A DNA stretch of 64,000 bases, from assembly GCF_001314875.1 (NCBI RefSeq), contig NZ_LJZS01000001.1, positions 124,001 through 188,000 on the forward strand, in the 5' to 3' direction. Below the pieces are notes generated by a model. The model did not search any database and was not told the DNA's origin. It saw nothing but the letters and a program-made list of their open reading frames with translations. The position numbers and the translations under genes were made by a program. Shown here piece by piece: positions 53,757-62,527 of the stretch (position 1 is its first letter; each line of letters begins with the position of its first letter). Origin of the DNA: Halomonas sp. HL-48 (GTDB lineage: Bacteria > Pseudomonadota > Gammaproteobacteria > Pseudomonadales > Halomonadaceae).

Positions 53757-54880
53757 GGTGGTGTCCTTTTCTCGTTGGGCGCCATGTCGACGCCCTGTCC
53801 TGGCATTAAATGGATGCCCCCCGCCAACAGTGATACATGGACGGCGGCGCCGGGCATCAGGTCATTACGACGCGCTGCGTGGGTAGCGATATCGAAACGT
53901 AGCACATCGCCATGTTGAACGCGCAACGCAATCGAGGTCATGCCGCCGAGCACCAGCATATCATCGACGCTCGCCGCCACCGGGTTTTCACGCTCGCCAT
54001 GGGAAGGCCGCCCGCGACGATGGAGCACAATGTCAGAAGGCGGCAGATACCACGCCACCCGCGTGCCGATGGTCAGCCCTTCAAGCCCGGTCGCGACATC
54101 CAGCTCCACGTTTCCCCAGCGCAGGCGGCGCCTGCCCGCCGACTCGACCACCTGGCCGTGATAGACATTGTGGCGGTCCAGCAAGCGCGCCACGCTGGGC
54201 GAGGCTGGGGTTCGAAACAGTGTCTCGGGAGACGCCTGCTGAAGACTGTTTCCGTTGTGCAGCACGCAAATCTGATCCGCCAGCGCGGCGGCTTCTTCAA
54301 GGTCGTGGGTGACCAGCACGATGGGGATCGAAATGTGCTGGCGAAGCCTAGCCAGCTCACGCTGAAGGCGGCGCCTGGTGACCTGGTCCACCGCCGAAAA
54401 CGGCTCATCGAGCAACAGCACCTGAGGGTCGCGGGCCAGTGCCCGGGCAAGGGCCACGCGCTGGCGCTGGCCGCCGGAAAGCTCGCTCGGGTAGCGGTTT
54501 TCCAACCCCTTCAGGCGCACGGTTTCAAGCCACGCTTCGGCGTTAAGGCGGCGCAGCGGTAGCGGCAAATGGCGCAGCGGAAGCGCAACATTGGCAAGCG
54601 CGGTCAGATGAGGAAACAGCGCATAATCCTGAAACACCATGCCCACCCGGCGTCGCTGGGGCGACAGCGAATGCTGACGCCGGGTATCCAGCCAGGTGTC
54701 ACCGGCACATTCGATGTGCCCGTGCTGAGGGCGGTAAAGCCCGGCAATCGCGCGCAGCAAGGTGGTTTTACCACTGCCCGAGGGCCCCACCAACGCCAGC
54801 AGCTCGCCCGGCAAGCAGCTGAATTCTGCGTTCAACGGAATCGGGCCGGTCTGCTGCACGTTGACGTTGAGTTTAACCAC
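53753..54880 (-). CDS. modC: Molybdate ABC transporter ATP-binding protein ModC
   Basis: A 375-residue ATPase. Walker A is GPSGSGKTTLLRAI, the signature LSGGQRQRVALARAL, Walker B VLLLDEPFSAVD. A C-terminal TOBE/Mop-like domain spans about residues 285-365. The start is a GTG at 54880 with GGAGG upstream, overlapping modB by eight bases; the longer reading from 55036 belongs to modB in another frame. Third gene of modABC. Confidence 0.92.
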   Translation of the reverse strand: MVKLNVNVQQTGPIPLNAEFSCLPGELLALVGPSGSGKTTLLRAIAGLYRPQHGHIECAGDTWLDTRRQHSLSPQRRRVGMVFQDYALFPHLTALANVALPLRHLPLPLRRLNAEAWLETVRLKGLENRYPSELSGGQRQRVALARALARDPQVLLLDEPFSAVDQVTRRRLQRELARLRQHISIPIVLVTHDLEEAAALADQICVLHNGNSLQQASPETLFRTPASPSVARLLDRHNVYHGQVVESAGRRRLRWGNVELDVATGLEGLTIGTRVAWYLPPSDIVLHRRGRPSHGERENPVAASVDDMLVLGGMTSIALRVQHGDVLRFDIATHAARRNDLMPGAAVHVSLLAGGIHLMPGQGVDMAPNEKRTPP

Positions 54881-55541
54881 GCACCCACCTCCGGCGGCCT
54901 GCCAGGCCATAAACCACGCCCAGGGTGGTAAAGGACACAAACAGAAGTAACGCCGCCATCTGAGCCGCGCCCTGTTCGTCAAAGGCCTGCACCCGGTCGT
55001 AGATGGCAATCGCCAGGGTGCGCGTTTCGCCGTCAATCGCCCCGCCGACCATCAGGATGACGCCGAACTCCCCCAGGGTGTGGGCGAAGGTTAGCGCCGA
55101 CGCGGACAGGATACCCGGCCATACCAGCGGCAGCTCGATGCGCAGCAGGGTTTGCCAGGGGCCAAGCCCGCTGCACCATGCCGCCTCGCGCAGGTTATGG
55201 GGCACGTGCTCGAAGGCACGCTGGATCGGCTGGACGGCAAACGGTAGGTTGGCCACCAGCGAAGCCAGCAGGATACCGCTGAAGGTAAAGTTGAGCCCGC
55301 CGCCGGTCAGCGTCATCCACAGCTGGCCGACCGGCGCTTCGCGACCAAAGCTTTGCAGCAGATAAAAGCCCAGCACCGTCGGTGGCAGCACCAGCGGCAG
55401 CGCCACCAGCGCTTCGCACAGCCCCTTGCCACGGAACCGGGCCACCGCCAGCCAACGGCCAAGAAAGATGCCCAGCGGCAACAGAAACAAACACGTCAGC
55501 GCCGCCAGGCGCAGTGACACAGAGAGCGCCGACCAATCCAT
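54873..55541 (-). CDS. modB: Molybdate ABC transporter permease ModB
   Basis: A 222-residue permease with about five membrane segments. The family motif LVALPLVLPPTVLGFYLLQSFG is near the front, and the EAA loop EAAWCSGLGPWQTLLRIELPL with TLGEFGVILMVGG follows. The ATG at 55541 shares its A with the modA stop (TGATG). modC overlaps its 3' end. Confidence 0.93.
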   Translation of the reverse strand: MDWSALSVSLRLAALTCLFLLPLGIFLGRWLAVARFRGKGLCEALVALPLVLPPTVLGFYLLQSFGREAPVGQLWMTLTGGGLNFTFSGILLASLVANLPFAVQPIQRAFEHVPHNLREAAWCSGLGPWQTLLRIELPLVWPGILSASALTFAHTLGEFGVILMVGGAIDGETRTLAIAIYDRVQAFDEQGAAQMAALLLFVSFTTLGVVYGLAGRRRWVRG

Positions 55542-56311
55542 CAGTCTGTACTGAATCCGTAATGTTGAAAGATAGCGCGAGCCTCGTCCTGCTGCAGCCA
55601 GGCATAAAACGCCTGGGCGGTGTCGCCCGCCTGACGGGTGAGCACCATGCGCTGGTGCAGCGCCTGGTGCCAACCCTCGGGGATAAGTACGTACTCACTT
55701 CGCTCGGCCAATGCAGGCGCCAGGGCCAGCGAATAGGCCACAAGCCCTCCCTGGGCATCGTCGGTGAGCGCAAACTGTGCGGCCTGGGAGACATTTTCGC
55801 CCAGCACGTGCAGCGCGCGACTTTCCTCCCACAGGCCCGCATGAGTAAGTACTTGCTGCGCGGCAACGCCATAGGGTGCATGGTCGGGGTTGGCCAGCGC
55901 AATGCGCGGCCGCCGGCCTTCTGCCGATTCCGCGATGGCTTGCTCGACGTTCGCCAAGGGTGCCTCCTGATCGGGCAGATTCCCTCGGCTTGCGGACTGC
56001 AGCCACACCAGCCGCCCAATGGCATACACTACGCCGTCGTCAACCGTATGCCCCGCCTCGTTCAGGTCGAAGACATAGCGCTCATCGGCGGAGAGAAAAA
56101 GCTCAAAGGGCGCCCCCTGGGCGATCTGGCGGCGAAAGTTGCCCGAGGAGCCAAAATTCAGCCGCAGCGTGTGGCCGGTTTCCTGCTCAAAGCGCTCGGC
56201 GGCCTCGGTAAGCGCAAACTGCAGATCGGAAGCCGCCGCCACCGTTGCCGTGCCCGCCGAGGCGGGCATCGCCATCAGCATCAGCCCTACCACCAGCCAT
56301 AACCTGCGCAT
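55541..56311 (-). CDS. modA: Molybdate-binding periplasmic protein ModA
   Basis: A 256-residue binding protein with signal peptide WLVVGLMLMAMPASAG. Oxyanion-site segments are AAASDLQFALTEA, NFGSSGNFRRQIAQGAPFELFLSAD and NPDHAPYGVAAQQVL. The pattern fits ModA for molybdate; tungstate cannot be excluded. Its start lies three bases after the pyruvate kinase stop, so it may be read from the pyk message as well. No modE gene is visible. Confidence 0.93.
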   Translation of the reverse strand: MRRLWLVVGLMLMAMPASAGTATVAAASDLQFALTEAAERFEQETGHTLRLNFGSSGNFRRQIAQGAPFELFLSADERYVFDLNEAGHTVDDGVVYAIGRLVWLQSASRGNLPDQEAPLANVEQAIAESAEGRRPRIALANPDHAPYGVAAQQVLTHAGLWEESRALHVLGENVSQAAQFALTDDAQGGLVAYSLALAPALAERSEYVLIPEGWHQALHQRMVLTRQAGDTAQAFYAWLQQDEARAIFQHYGFSTD

Positions 56312-56314
56312 CGC

Positions 56315-57799
56315 TCAGCCTGCCTGCGGGTCGAGGTGCTGTTCGGTGATGGTCATGACCTTCATGGTATTGGTGCCGCCGTGGGCGTTCATGTGATCGC
56401 CACGGGTCAGAATCACGTAATCGCCGACCTTCGCCACGCCCTGCTTCACCAGCAACTGCAGGGCGCGGTCATTGAGCTCGGTGGCGGTCATCGCAGAGGT
56501 ATCGAACGGCAGCGAGACCACGCCGCGATAAAGCGCCATGCGACGCTGGGCGATGGGGTTATGCGCCAGGCCGACGATCGGCAGCCCCGAGCGAATGCGT
56601 GAGGCAATCAGCGGGGTGTAGCCCGACGAGGTCATGCAGGCAATCGCCGTGACGCCTTCCATGTGGTTCGCCGCGTACATCGCGGACAGCGCAATGGTCT
56701 CGTCAGGCTGTGTGAAGCCTTCGTGAATGCGGTGGCCTGATTCCTGGGCAGACTTTTCACGCTCGGCGCCGAGGCAGACCCGCGCCATGGCATCGACGGT
56801 TTCTACCGGATAGTCCCCCGCCGCGGTCTCGGCCGAGAGCATGACCGCGTCGCTGCCATCCAACACCGCATTGGCCACATCGAACACTTCCGCGCGGGTG
56901 GGCAGCGGCGCCGAAATCATGCTTTCCATCATTTGCGTGGCGGTGATCACCGCGCGGTTGAGCGTGCGCGCGCGCTTGATCATGCGCTTTTGCACGCCGA
57001 CCAGCTGGGCATCGCCGATTTCGACGCCCAGGTCGCCGCGGGCGACCATTACCGCCTCGGAGGCTTCGATAATGCCGTCCAGGGTGGCGTCATCGGCCAC
57101 CGCTTCGGCACGCTCCACCTTGGCGACCAGGCCAATCTCAGCCCCCGCCTCGCCCAGCAGGCGGCGTGCTTCGAGCATGTCTTCGGCATGCCGGGGGAAG
57201 GAGATCGCCAGATAATCAACGCCAATCTCGACGGCGGTTTTCAGGTCGGCCTTGTCTTTCTCGGTCAGCGCGGGGGCCGAGAGCCCTCCACCCTGCTTGT
57301 TGATGCCCTTGTTGTTGGAGAGCTTACCGCCCACCACCACTTTGGTATGAACCTGGGTGCCTTTCACCTCGGTGACATCCAGCACGACGCGGCCGTCGTC
57401 GAGCAGCAAACGGTCGCCCGACGTCACGTCGTCGGCAAGGGTCTTGTAATCGCAGCCGACCTGAGTGGCATCGCCTGCGTCGCCGTCCATCGCCATATCG
57501 AGAATAAACGGCTGCCCCTCTTCCAGCATCACCGCGCCTTGTTTAAAGCGCGCCACGCGAATCTTGGGGCCTTGCAGATCGCCCAATACCGCCACGCTGC
57601 GCCCCAGCTTGGCGGCGGCTTCGCGCACCTGCTGCAGGCGACGACGGTGATCATCGGCGGTGCCGTGGGAGAAATTCAGCCGCACCACGTCCACCCCCGC
57701 CGCGAGCATGGCATCCAGCACGCCCTCGCGATCACTGGCAGGCCCTAGCGTGGCGACAATTTTGGTACGGCGAATCGAGGAATGATGCAGTGCGTTCAT
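56315..57799 (-). CDS. pyk: Pyruvate kinase
   Basis: A 494-residue glycolytic kinase making pyruvate and ATP from PEP and ADP. N-terminal [14 protein letters not shown], the substrate loop [18 protein letters not shown], the active-site stretch [12 protein letters not shown] and the motif [19 protein letters not shown] are all present. The C-terminal regulatory domain includes [16 protein letters not shown] chose the ATG at 57799 (GGGAG upstream). Its stop is only three bases from modA. Confidence 0.95.
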   Translation of the reverse strand: MNALHHSSIRRTKIVATLGPASDREGVLDAMLAAGVDVVRLNFSHGTADDHRRRLQQVREAAAKLGRSVAVLGDLQGPKIRVARFKQGAVMLEEGQPFILDMAMDGDAGDATQVGCDYKTLADDVTSGDRLLLDDGRVVLDVTEVKGTQVHTKVVVGGKLSNNKGINKQGGGLSAPALTEKDKADLKTAVEIGVDYLAISFPRHAEDMLEARRLLGEAGAEIGLVAKVERAEAVADDATLDGIIEASEAVMVARGDLGVEIGDAQLVGVQKRMIKRARTLNRAVITATQMMESMISAPLPTRAEVFDVANAVLDGSDAVMLSAETAAGDYPVETVDAMARVCLGAEREKSAQESGHRIHEGFTQPDETIALSAMYAANHMEGVTAIACMTSSGYTPLIASRIRSGLPIVGLAHNPIAQRRMALYRGVVSLPFDTSAMTATELNDRALQLLVKQGVAKVGDYVILTRGDHMNAHGGTNTMKVMTITEQHLDPQAG

Positions 57800-57879
57800 A
57801 AAGCTCCCGGGCTTAGCGTTGGTAATCACTAGCCTAACAGTATAACGCGCGAAACATGACCGCTATGCAACACCCGGCA

Positions 57880-58371
57880 CTATTCGTCTAGATGAACCCG
57901 CAACGTCAAGGGGTGCTCGTCACAGTTATTGCCGTCGCCCCCTCGATCCACGACCAAAAACTCACCTTCGCGATCCAGCACCGACTGGATGGCGTGCCAG
58001 GTACCCGCATGATAATTCACGCCCTGGCGACCATCGGTCACGAACGCGTGCACATCCTCAGCGTTGATCGTTTCACCGGGCGGGGCCACCACGACGATAA
58101 ATCGCTCCTGATGCAGCGGCATAAACGCCTGGCTGCCCAGCGGGTGGCGCTCAAGAAACGTCAGGTCCAGCGGCAGCGTCACCGGCTGGCTAACGAAGAT
58201 ATTGATCAAGGTCCGGGCGTTATCGCCCAGTGTTTCGACCGTCGCCAGATCGTGATGGCGCTGGGTGCGCCCGGCGTTGATGGGAAATGAATCTGACGTT
58301 CGCGCATCAATCACATCACCAAAGGGCGCAAAGGCGTCTGCGGTCAGCGGCACGGCGGTTAGTTCTAGCAT
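57880..58371 (-). CDS. allA: Ureidoglycolate lyase
   Basis: A 163-residue cupin-like enzyme splitting ureidoglycolate into glyoxylate and urea, the last step of allantoin degradation. Family segments are DAFAPFGDVIDAR, GRTQRHHDLA, LERHPLGSQAFMPL and VNYHAGTWHAIQSVLDREGEF. It follows allE by 17 bases. The glyoxylate formed could be handled by the GhrA encoded near 9 kb. Confidence 0.93.
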   Translation of the reverse strand: MLELTAVPLTADAFAPFGDVIDARTSDSFPINAGRTQRHHDLATVETLGDNARTLINIFVSQPVTLPLDLTFLERHPLGSQAFMPLHQERFIVVVAPPGETINAEDVHAFVTDGRQGVNYHAGTWHAIQSVLDREGEFLVVDRGGDGNNCDEHPLTLRVHLDE

Positions 58372-58388
58372 AGCGTTGTCCTTGAACG

Positions 58389-59225
58389 TTATCGCAGACG
58401 AAGAGCAGGATGACGGTTAACATCCTTATACAACAAATACCGGAACGGCCCAGGGCCACCGGCGTAACACGCCTGAGGGCAGAAAGCGCGCAGCCACATG
58501 AAGTCCCCCGCCTCAACCTCTACCCAGCTCTGGTTGAGGTGATAGACCGCCTTGCCCTCCAGCACGTAAAGGCCGTGTTCCATGACATGGGTTTCATCGA
58601 AAGGAATCACGCCGCCCGGCTGGAAGGTGACGATGTTGACGTGCATATCGTGACGCACATCGTCGGGCTCAACAAAGCGCGTAGTGGCCCAGCGGCCCTC
58701 GGTACCCGGCATCTCGATCGGGGCGATATCCTGCTCGTTGGTCACGAACGCCTGGGGTACGTCCAATCCCTCGACAAACTCGTACGCCTTGCGCACCCAG
58801 TGAAAGCGCACGGGTGCGGCGGATTCGTTGCGCACCTGCCAGTGGCTCCCCGGCGGAATAAACGCATAGCCGCCCGGCGTCATCGTATGACGCTCGCCGG
58901 AGAGGGTAAGCGTCATCTCACCTTCGACGATAAACAGCACGCCCTCCGCCTGGGGGTCCAGCTCGGGCTTGTCGCTGCCGCCGTCCGGCTGCACTTCCAT
59001 GATGTATTGCGAGAAGGTTTCGGCGAAGCCCGACAGCGGCCGCGCCAATATCCAAAGCCGCGTGCCTTCCCAGAATGGCAGCTGGCTGGTGACGATATCG
59101 CGCATCACGCCCTTGGGGATCAGCGCGTAGGCTTCGGTGAATACCGCGCGGTCGGCGGTTATCTGGGTTTGCGGCGGATGTCCGCCGGTCGGCGCGTAGT
59201 AGTTGGGCGTAGGCGTTACAGGCAT
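58389..59225 (-). CDS. allE: (S)-ureidoglycine aminohydrolase
   Basis: A 278-residue bicupin enzyme releasing ammonia from ureidoglycine to give ureidoglycolate. The N-terminal cupin includes FSQYIMEVQPDGGSDKPE and GGYAFIPPGSHWQVRNES. The C-terminal catalytic cupin has ETHVMEHGLYVLEGKAVYHLN and the metal ligands H, E, H in that stretch. It sits directly before allA. A short hairpin and a GTATAC-containing site lie upstream. Confidence 0.93.
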   Translation of the reverse strand: MPVTPTPNYYAPTGGHPPQTQITADRAVFTEAYALIPKGVMRDIVTSQLPFWEGTRLWILARPLSGFAETFSQYIMEVQPDGGSDKPELDPQAEGVLFIVEGEMTLTLSGERHTMTPGGYAFIPPGSHWQVRNESAAPVRFHWVRKAYEFVEGLDVPQAFVTNEQDIAPIEMPGTEGRWATTRFVEPDDVRHDMHVNIVTFQPGGVIPFDETHVMEHGLYVLEGKAVYHLNQSWVEVEAGDFMWLRAFCPQACYAGGPGPFRYLLYKDVNRHPALRLR

Positions 59226-59259
59226 GATCTATCCTAATCAGCTAGCGTGATGTCGTAGA

Positions 59260-59277
59260 CTGCGCCATCCGGCGCAG
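59260..59277. terminator. Hairpin between the ABC ATPase and allE genes
   Basis: CTGCGCC-ATCC-GGCGCAG forms a 7-bp stem with a 4-base loop, in the 88-base gap after the ABC ATPase stop. There is no T run on either side, so it may be only an attenuator or processing site. Confidence 0.4.
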
Positions 59278-59313
59278 CATTGTTATGTATGCGTCCTTGT
59301 ATACGATATTACG

Positions 59314-60042
59314 CTAGAGGACCGCTGAGATGAACTGCTTCAACTCGGCCGTTTGAGGCGAGGTAAACAGCTCGCCAGGTGCTCCCTCTTCGTGGATGCG
59401 CCCCTCGTGCATGAACACCACGCGGTCGGCGACGTCCCGGGCAAAGCTCATTTCGTGGGTAACCAGAATCAGCGTCATGCCTTCGGCCGCCAGCGTTTCC
59501 AGCACGCGCAGCACCTCCCCCACCAGCTCCGGGTCAAGCGCCGAGGTCACCTCGTCGCAGAGCATCACCTTGGGGCGCATGGCCAGCGCCCGGGCAATGG
59601 CAACGCGCTGCTGCTGACCACCGGAAAGCTGCGCCGGGTAAGCATCGTATTTATCCGAGAGCCCCACTTTCTCAAGTACCTCATGAGCGATTTTTTCAAC
59701 GGCAGCCTTTCCCTCGCCGCGCACCACGATGGGCGCCAGGCAGACGTTTTCACCTACAGTTTTGTGGGGAAACAGGTTGAAGCTCTGGAACACCATGCCG
59801 ACATTTTCACTCAGTTCCTTGGCCGACATCGACGCTGCATCGAGCTGTTTATCGGCGATGGTGATCTGGCCGCTGTCGTGTTTTTCAAGCTGATTCAAGC
59901 AGCGCAGCAGGGTGCTTTTACCCGAGCCGCTGCGGCCAATAATGGCGACGACTTCCCCTTGCGCGACCGAAAGGTTAATACCTTTCAGTACTTCCAGATC
60001 GCCAAAGGCTTTATGAACGTTATCAACGCAGACCAGCGTCAT
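59314..60042 (-). CDS. Polar amino acid-type ABC transporter ATP-binding protein
   Basis: A 242-residue ATPase of the GlnQ/ArtP group. Walker A GRSGSGKSTLLRC, signature LSGGQQQRVAIARAL and Walker B VMLCDEVTSALDPE are visible. The ATG at 60042 (MTLVCVDN) has GGAG upstream and overlaps the permease end by 20 bases. It powers the two permeases and binding protein upstream. Its position next to allE, allA and puuE suggests uptake of a ureide or purine breakdown product rather than an ordinary amino acid (inferred). Confidence 0.93.
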   Translation of the reverse strand: MTLVCVDNVHKAFGDLEVLKGINLSVAQGEVVAIIGRSGSGKSTLLRCLNQLEKHDSGQITIADKQLDAASMSAKELSENVGMVFQSFNLFPHKTVGENVCLAPIVVRGEGKAAVEKIAHEVLEKVGLSDKYDAYPAQLSGGQQQRVAIARALAMRPKVMLCDEVTSALDPELVGEVLRVLETLAAEGMTLILVTHEMSFARDVADRVVFMHEGRIHEEGAPGELFTSPQTAELKQFISAVL

Positions 60043-60679
60043 AGAGCTTTTTCTCCAGATGGCGCGCATAGCACGAGAGTGGGTAGCACAGCGCGAAGTA
60101 AAGAAGCGCCACAAGGGCAAAAATGGTGAAGGGTTCAAAGGTGGCGTTATTGAGCATGGTGCCGGCCTTGGTCAGCTCGACAAAACCGATGATGGACGCC
60201 AGTGCCGTGCCTTTGATGACCTGCACAGAGAACCCCACCGTGGGCGGAACCGACAGGCGCAACGCCTGGGGCAGAATCACATGCCGCATGGTTTGGAAAT
60301 AGTTCATCCCCAGCACCTGCGATGCATGCCACTGCCCTTTGGCAACCGCCTCAAGACACCCCCGCCAGATATCGCATAGAAAGGCACTGGTAAATAGCGT
60401 GAGCGCAATGGAGGCCGCAAGCCAGGCTGAAATCTGATGCCCCATGGCGGCGGCGCCAAAGAAGATCAAAAACAGCTGCATCAGCAGCGGCGTGCCCTGG
60501 AAAAGGTCAACATAGAGTGACGTTAAACGCCGCAGCCAGCGGTTGCTGGAAAGACGCATAAAGGTCAACAGCAACCCCACCGTGGCGCCACCGACAAACG
60601 CGATCAGCGATAGCAAGATGGTCCAGCGAGTCGCCAGCAGCAGGTTGCGCAAAATATCCCAGAAGGTGAACTCGATCAT
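60023..60679 (-). CDS. Amino acid-type ABC transporter permease (second)
   Basis: A 218-residue HisM/GlnP-type permease. Five segments are visible, starting TRWTILLSLIAFVGGATVGLLL. The EAA loop is CLEAVAKGQWHASQVLGMNYFQ. It overlaps the first permease by four bases and the ATPase by 20. The pair probably forms a heterodimer. Confidence 0.92.
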   Translation of the reverse strand: MIEFTFWDILRNLLLATRWTILLSLIAFVGGATVGLLLTFMRLSSNRWLRRLTSLYVDLFQGTPLLMQLFLIFFGAAAMGHQISAWLAASIALTLFTSAFLCDIWRGCLEAVAKGQWHASQVLGMNYFQTMRHVILPQALRLSVPPTVGFSVQVIKGTALASIIGFVELTKAGTMLNNATFEPFTIFALVALLYFALCYPLSCYARHLEKKLYDAGLR

Positions 60680-61353
60680 CGTTGCTCTCCTTGCTGATAG
60701 GCGAACACGCGCTTGCCCACCAGCATGAAGCTGCGCCGCATGCCAAAGGCGAGCAGCAGGTAGATCAGCGTGATCAGCAGGTAGACTTCAAAGCTGCGAA
60801 AGTTGCGCGACTGGATAAAGTTTGCCGCATAGGTCAGGTCAAATACCGATATCTGCGATACCACCGCTGACCCGAGCATGACGATAATCGACTGGCTGAT
60901 CAGTGCGGGGTAAACCCGCGCAAAGGCGGGCACCAGTACCACATGGCGATAGCATTGCAGCGTGGTCATGCCCAGCGCACGGCCGGCTTCCAGTTGCCCT
61001 TTGGCTGTGGCACTGATACCGGCACGGAGAATCTCGGCGCTGTAAGCGGCCAGATTAAGCGTCATGGCGATAAACGCCGCGGTAATGGCATCAATTTTGA
61101 TGCCGAGCCCCGGCAGGCCGAAGAAGATAAAGAACAGCTGCACGATAAAGGGCGTGTTGCGGGTCAGCTCAACGTAGCCACCCAGGCCCCAACGCACCCA
61201 TGGCTGCGCATGCGCACGCAGGTAAGCCACGGCCACCGCTAGCAAAAGCCCTGTCAAGGTGGTCACCACGGTCAAGGTGACCGTGGTGGCAAGCCCTTTG
61301 AACAGCTGGCCAACGTAGGGCAAGAGGGTCAGAAAATCGAGTGTTGGCCCCAT
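60676..61353 (-). CDS. Amino acid-type ABC transporter permease (first)
   Basis: A 225-residue permease of the same family. Typical segments are GLATTVTLTVVTTLTGLLLAV, ELTRNTPFIVQLFFIFFGLP and the EAA loop RAGISATAKGQLEAGRALGM. It starts eight bases after the binding-protein stop and overlaps the second permease (ATGA-type, four bases). Confidence 0.92.
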   Translation of the reverse strand: MGPTLDFLTLLPYVGQLFKGLATTVTLTVVTTLTGLLLAVAVAYLRAHAQPWVRWGLGGYVELTRNTPFIVQLFFIFFGLPGLGIKIDAITAAFIAMTLNLAAYSAEILRAGISATAKGQLEAGRALGMTTLQCYRHVVLVPAFARVYPALISQSIIVMLGSAVVSQISVFDLTYAANFIQSRNFRSFEVYLLITLIYLLLAFGMRRSFMLVGKRVFAYQQGEQR

Positions 61354-61361
61354 GATACGCC

Positions 61362-62216
61362 TCAGCTACCGAAGTTTTCAGGTAGGTCGGCACTAAACCA
61401 GCGCTGGGACATTTCATTCAGTGTGCCATCTTCCAGCGCCTGGGCGATCAGACGATTCACCTCTTCCATCAACGCCGGTTCATTTTTGTTCATGCCCACA
61501 TAGCAAGGTGAGTCTTTGAGCTGATACATCAGCGACGGCGCACGGTCACTATTACGCTCGGCAATTTCAGCGGCGACGACATTACCGGTCGCCACGTAGT
61601 CGACCTGGCCGGAAAGAAACGCGGAGATGGTGGTGGCGTTATCTTCAAAGCGCTGGACGGTGGTGGAGTCCGGGGCAACCTCAGACAGCTCCATATCTTC
61701 CACGGACCCACGCGTAACGCCAATGGTTTTATCGGCCAAACCTTCCGGCCCTTCCACGCTTTCATCCTCATCGGCACTAAACACACCCAGGAAGAACGGT
61801 GCGTAGGCATCGGAAAAATCAATCGCCGCTTCACGCTCCGGGTTCTTACCCAGGCTTGAGATCACCAGATCCGCCTGACCGGTTTCCAGGTAAGGAATAC
61901 GGTTAGCACTTGTTACGGTCACCAATTCAAGCTCAACCCCCATCTCGTCGGCGAGGTAGTTGGCCATATCAATGTCGTAGCCGCGTGGTTCCATATCGGT
62001 CCCCACCGAACCAAAAGGGGGAAAATCCTGAGGCACGGCGATACGGACCGTACCTCGGGACTCGATATCTTCAAGGGCATCCGCCTGGACGTCAGGGCTT
62101 GTCGCGATAGCCCCTAAAGCAACTGCGGCACTGAGGCCGGTTGCTAAAATACCGGACTGCAAACGCTTAAAGCAGCCATTAAAGGCGTGGTTGAGGTGCT
62201 GAGATAGCAATGTCAT
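61362..62216 (-). CDS. ABC transporter periplasmic substrate-binding protein
   Basis: A 284-residue SBP of the HisJ/GlnH fold. After a long N-terminal region, the signal stretch ATGLSAAVALGAIATSPDVQA precedes DALEDIESRGTVRIAV. Fold signatures are FPPFGSVGTDMEPRGYDIDMANYLA, LVISSLGKNPEREAAIDFSDAYAPFF and VGMNKNEPALMEEVNRLI. The ATG at 62216 has AGGAG upstream; a longer reading to 62261 is unlikely. It opens the transporter operon, and two GAAA-N6-TTTC sites lie about 90-130 bases upstream. Confidence 0.92.
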   Translation of the reverse strand: MTLLSQHLNHAFNGCFKRLQSGILATGLSAAVALGAIATSPDVQADALEDIESRGTVRIAVPQDFPPFGSVGTDMEPRGYDIDMANYLADEMGVELELVTVTSANRIPYLETGQADLVISSLGKNPEREAAIDFSDAYAPFFLGVFSADEDESVEGPEGLADKTIGVTRGSVEDMELSEVAPDSTTVQRFEDNATTISAFLSGQVDYVATGNVVAAEIAERNSDRAPSLMYQLKDSPCYVGMNKNEPALMEEVNRLIAQALEDGTLNEMSQRWFSADLPENFGS

Positions 62217-62527
62217 GGGACTCTCCTGGCAGGGGCACGTTTTATCAAGGATGCTTTGCATGGGCTAAGCCGAAGCGGCCGTAGCAATTCACGGAAGGCT
62301 AATGAAAGCTTTGTTTCATAAAACCCTTACAAGAAACTTTCGTTTCACCAGCTCACATAAAAGCAAACACGATGCCAGAAGCGGCTAAGGTTATTTATAA
62401 CAGCGCTTTAGTGAAGGTGCTGAGCAAAGATGCAGCGGCCGCCGCATCAGGAAGGGAGGGCGATGCATGGTAATGGTGCAGTTTTATTCCCTCGATAGGA
62501 CGAGATGCACCATGCCACGATACACAC
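62217..62527. promoter_or_regulatory. Intergenic control region of the ABC operon with two RpiR-type sites
   Basis: This 311-base gap carries two similar inverted repeats: TGAAAGCTTTGTTTCA at 62303-62318 and AGAAACTTTCGTTTCA at 62332-62347. Both contain GAAA-N6-TTTC, and their starts are 29 bases apart, about three helical turns. The second has perfect GAAAC/GTTTC arms. The RpiR gene ends at 62528. I see no gene in the gap; the rest is AT-richer and may hold the promoter. Confidence 0.6.

Noticed and set aside
55382-56302. Plus-strand frame opposite modA/modB
   Set aside because: Shadow of the molybdate transporter genes; no plausible start site or domain.
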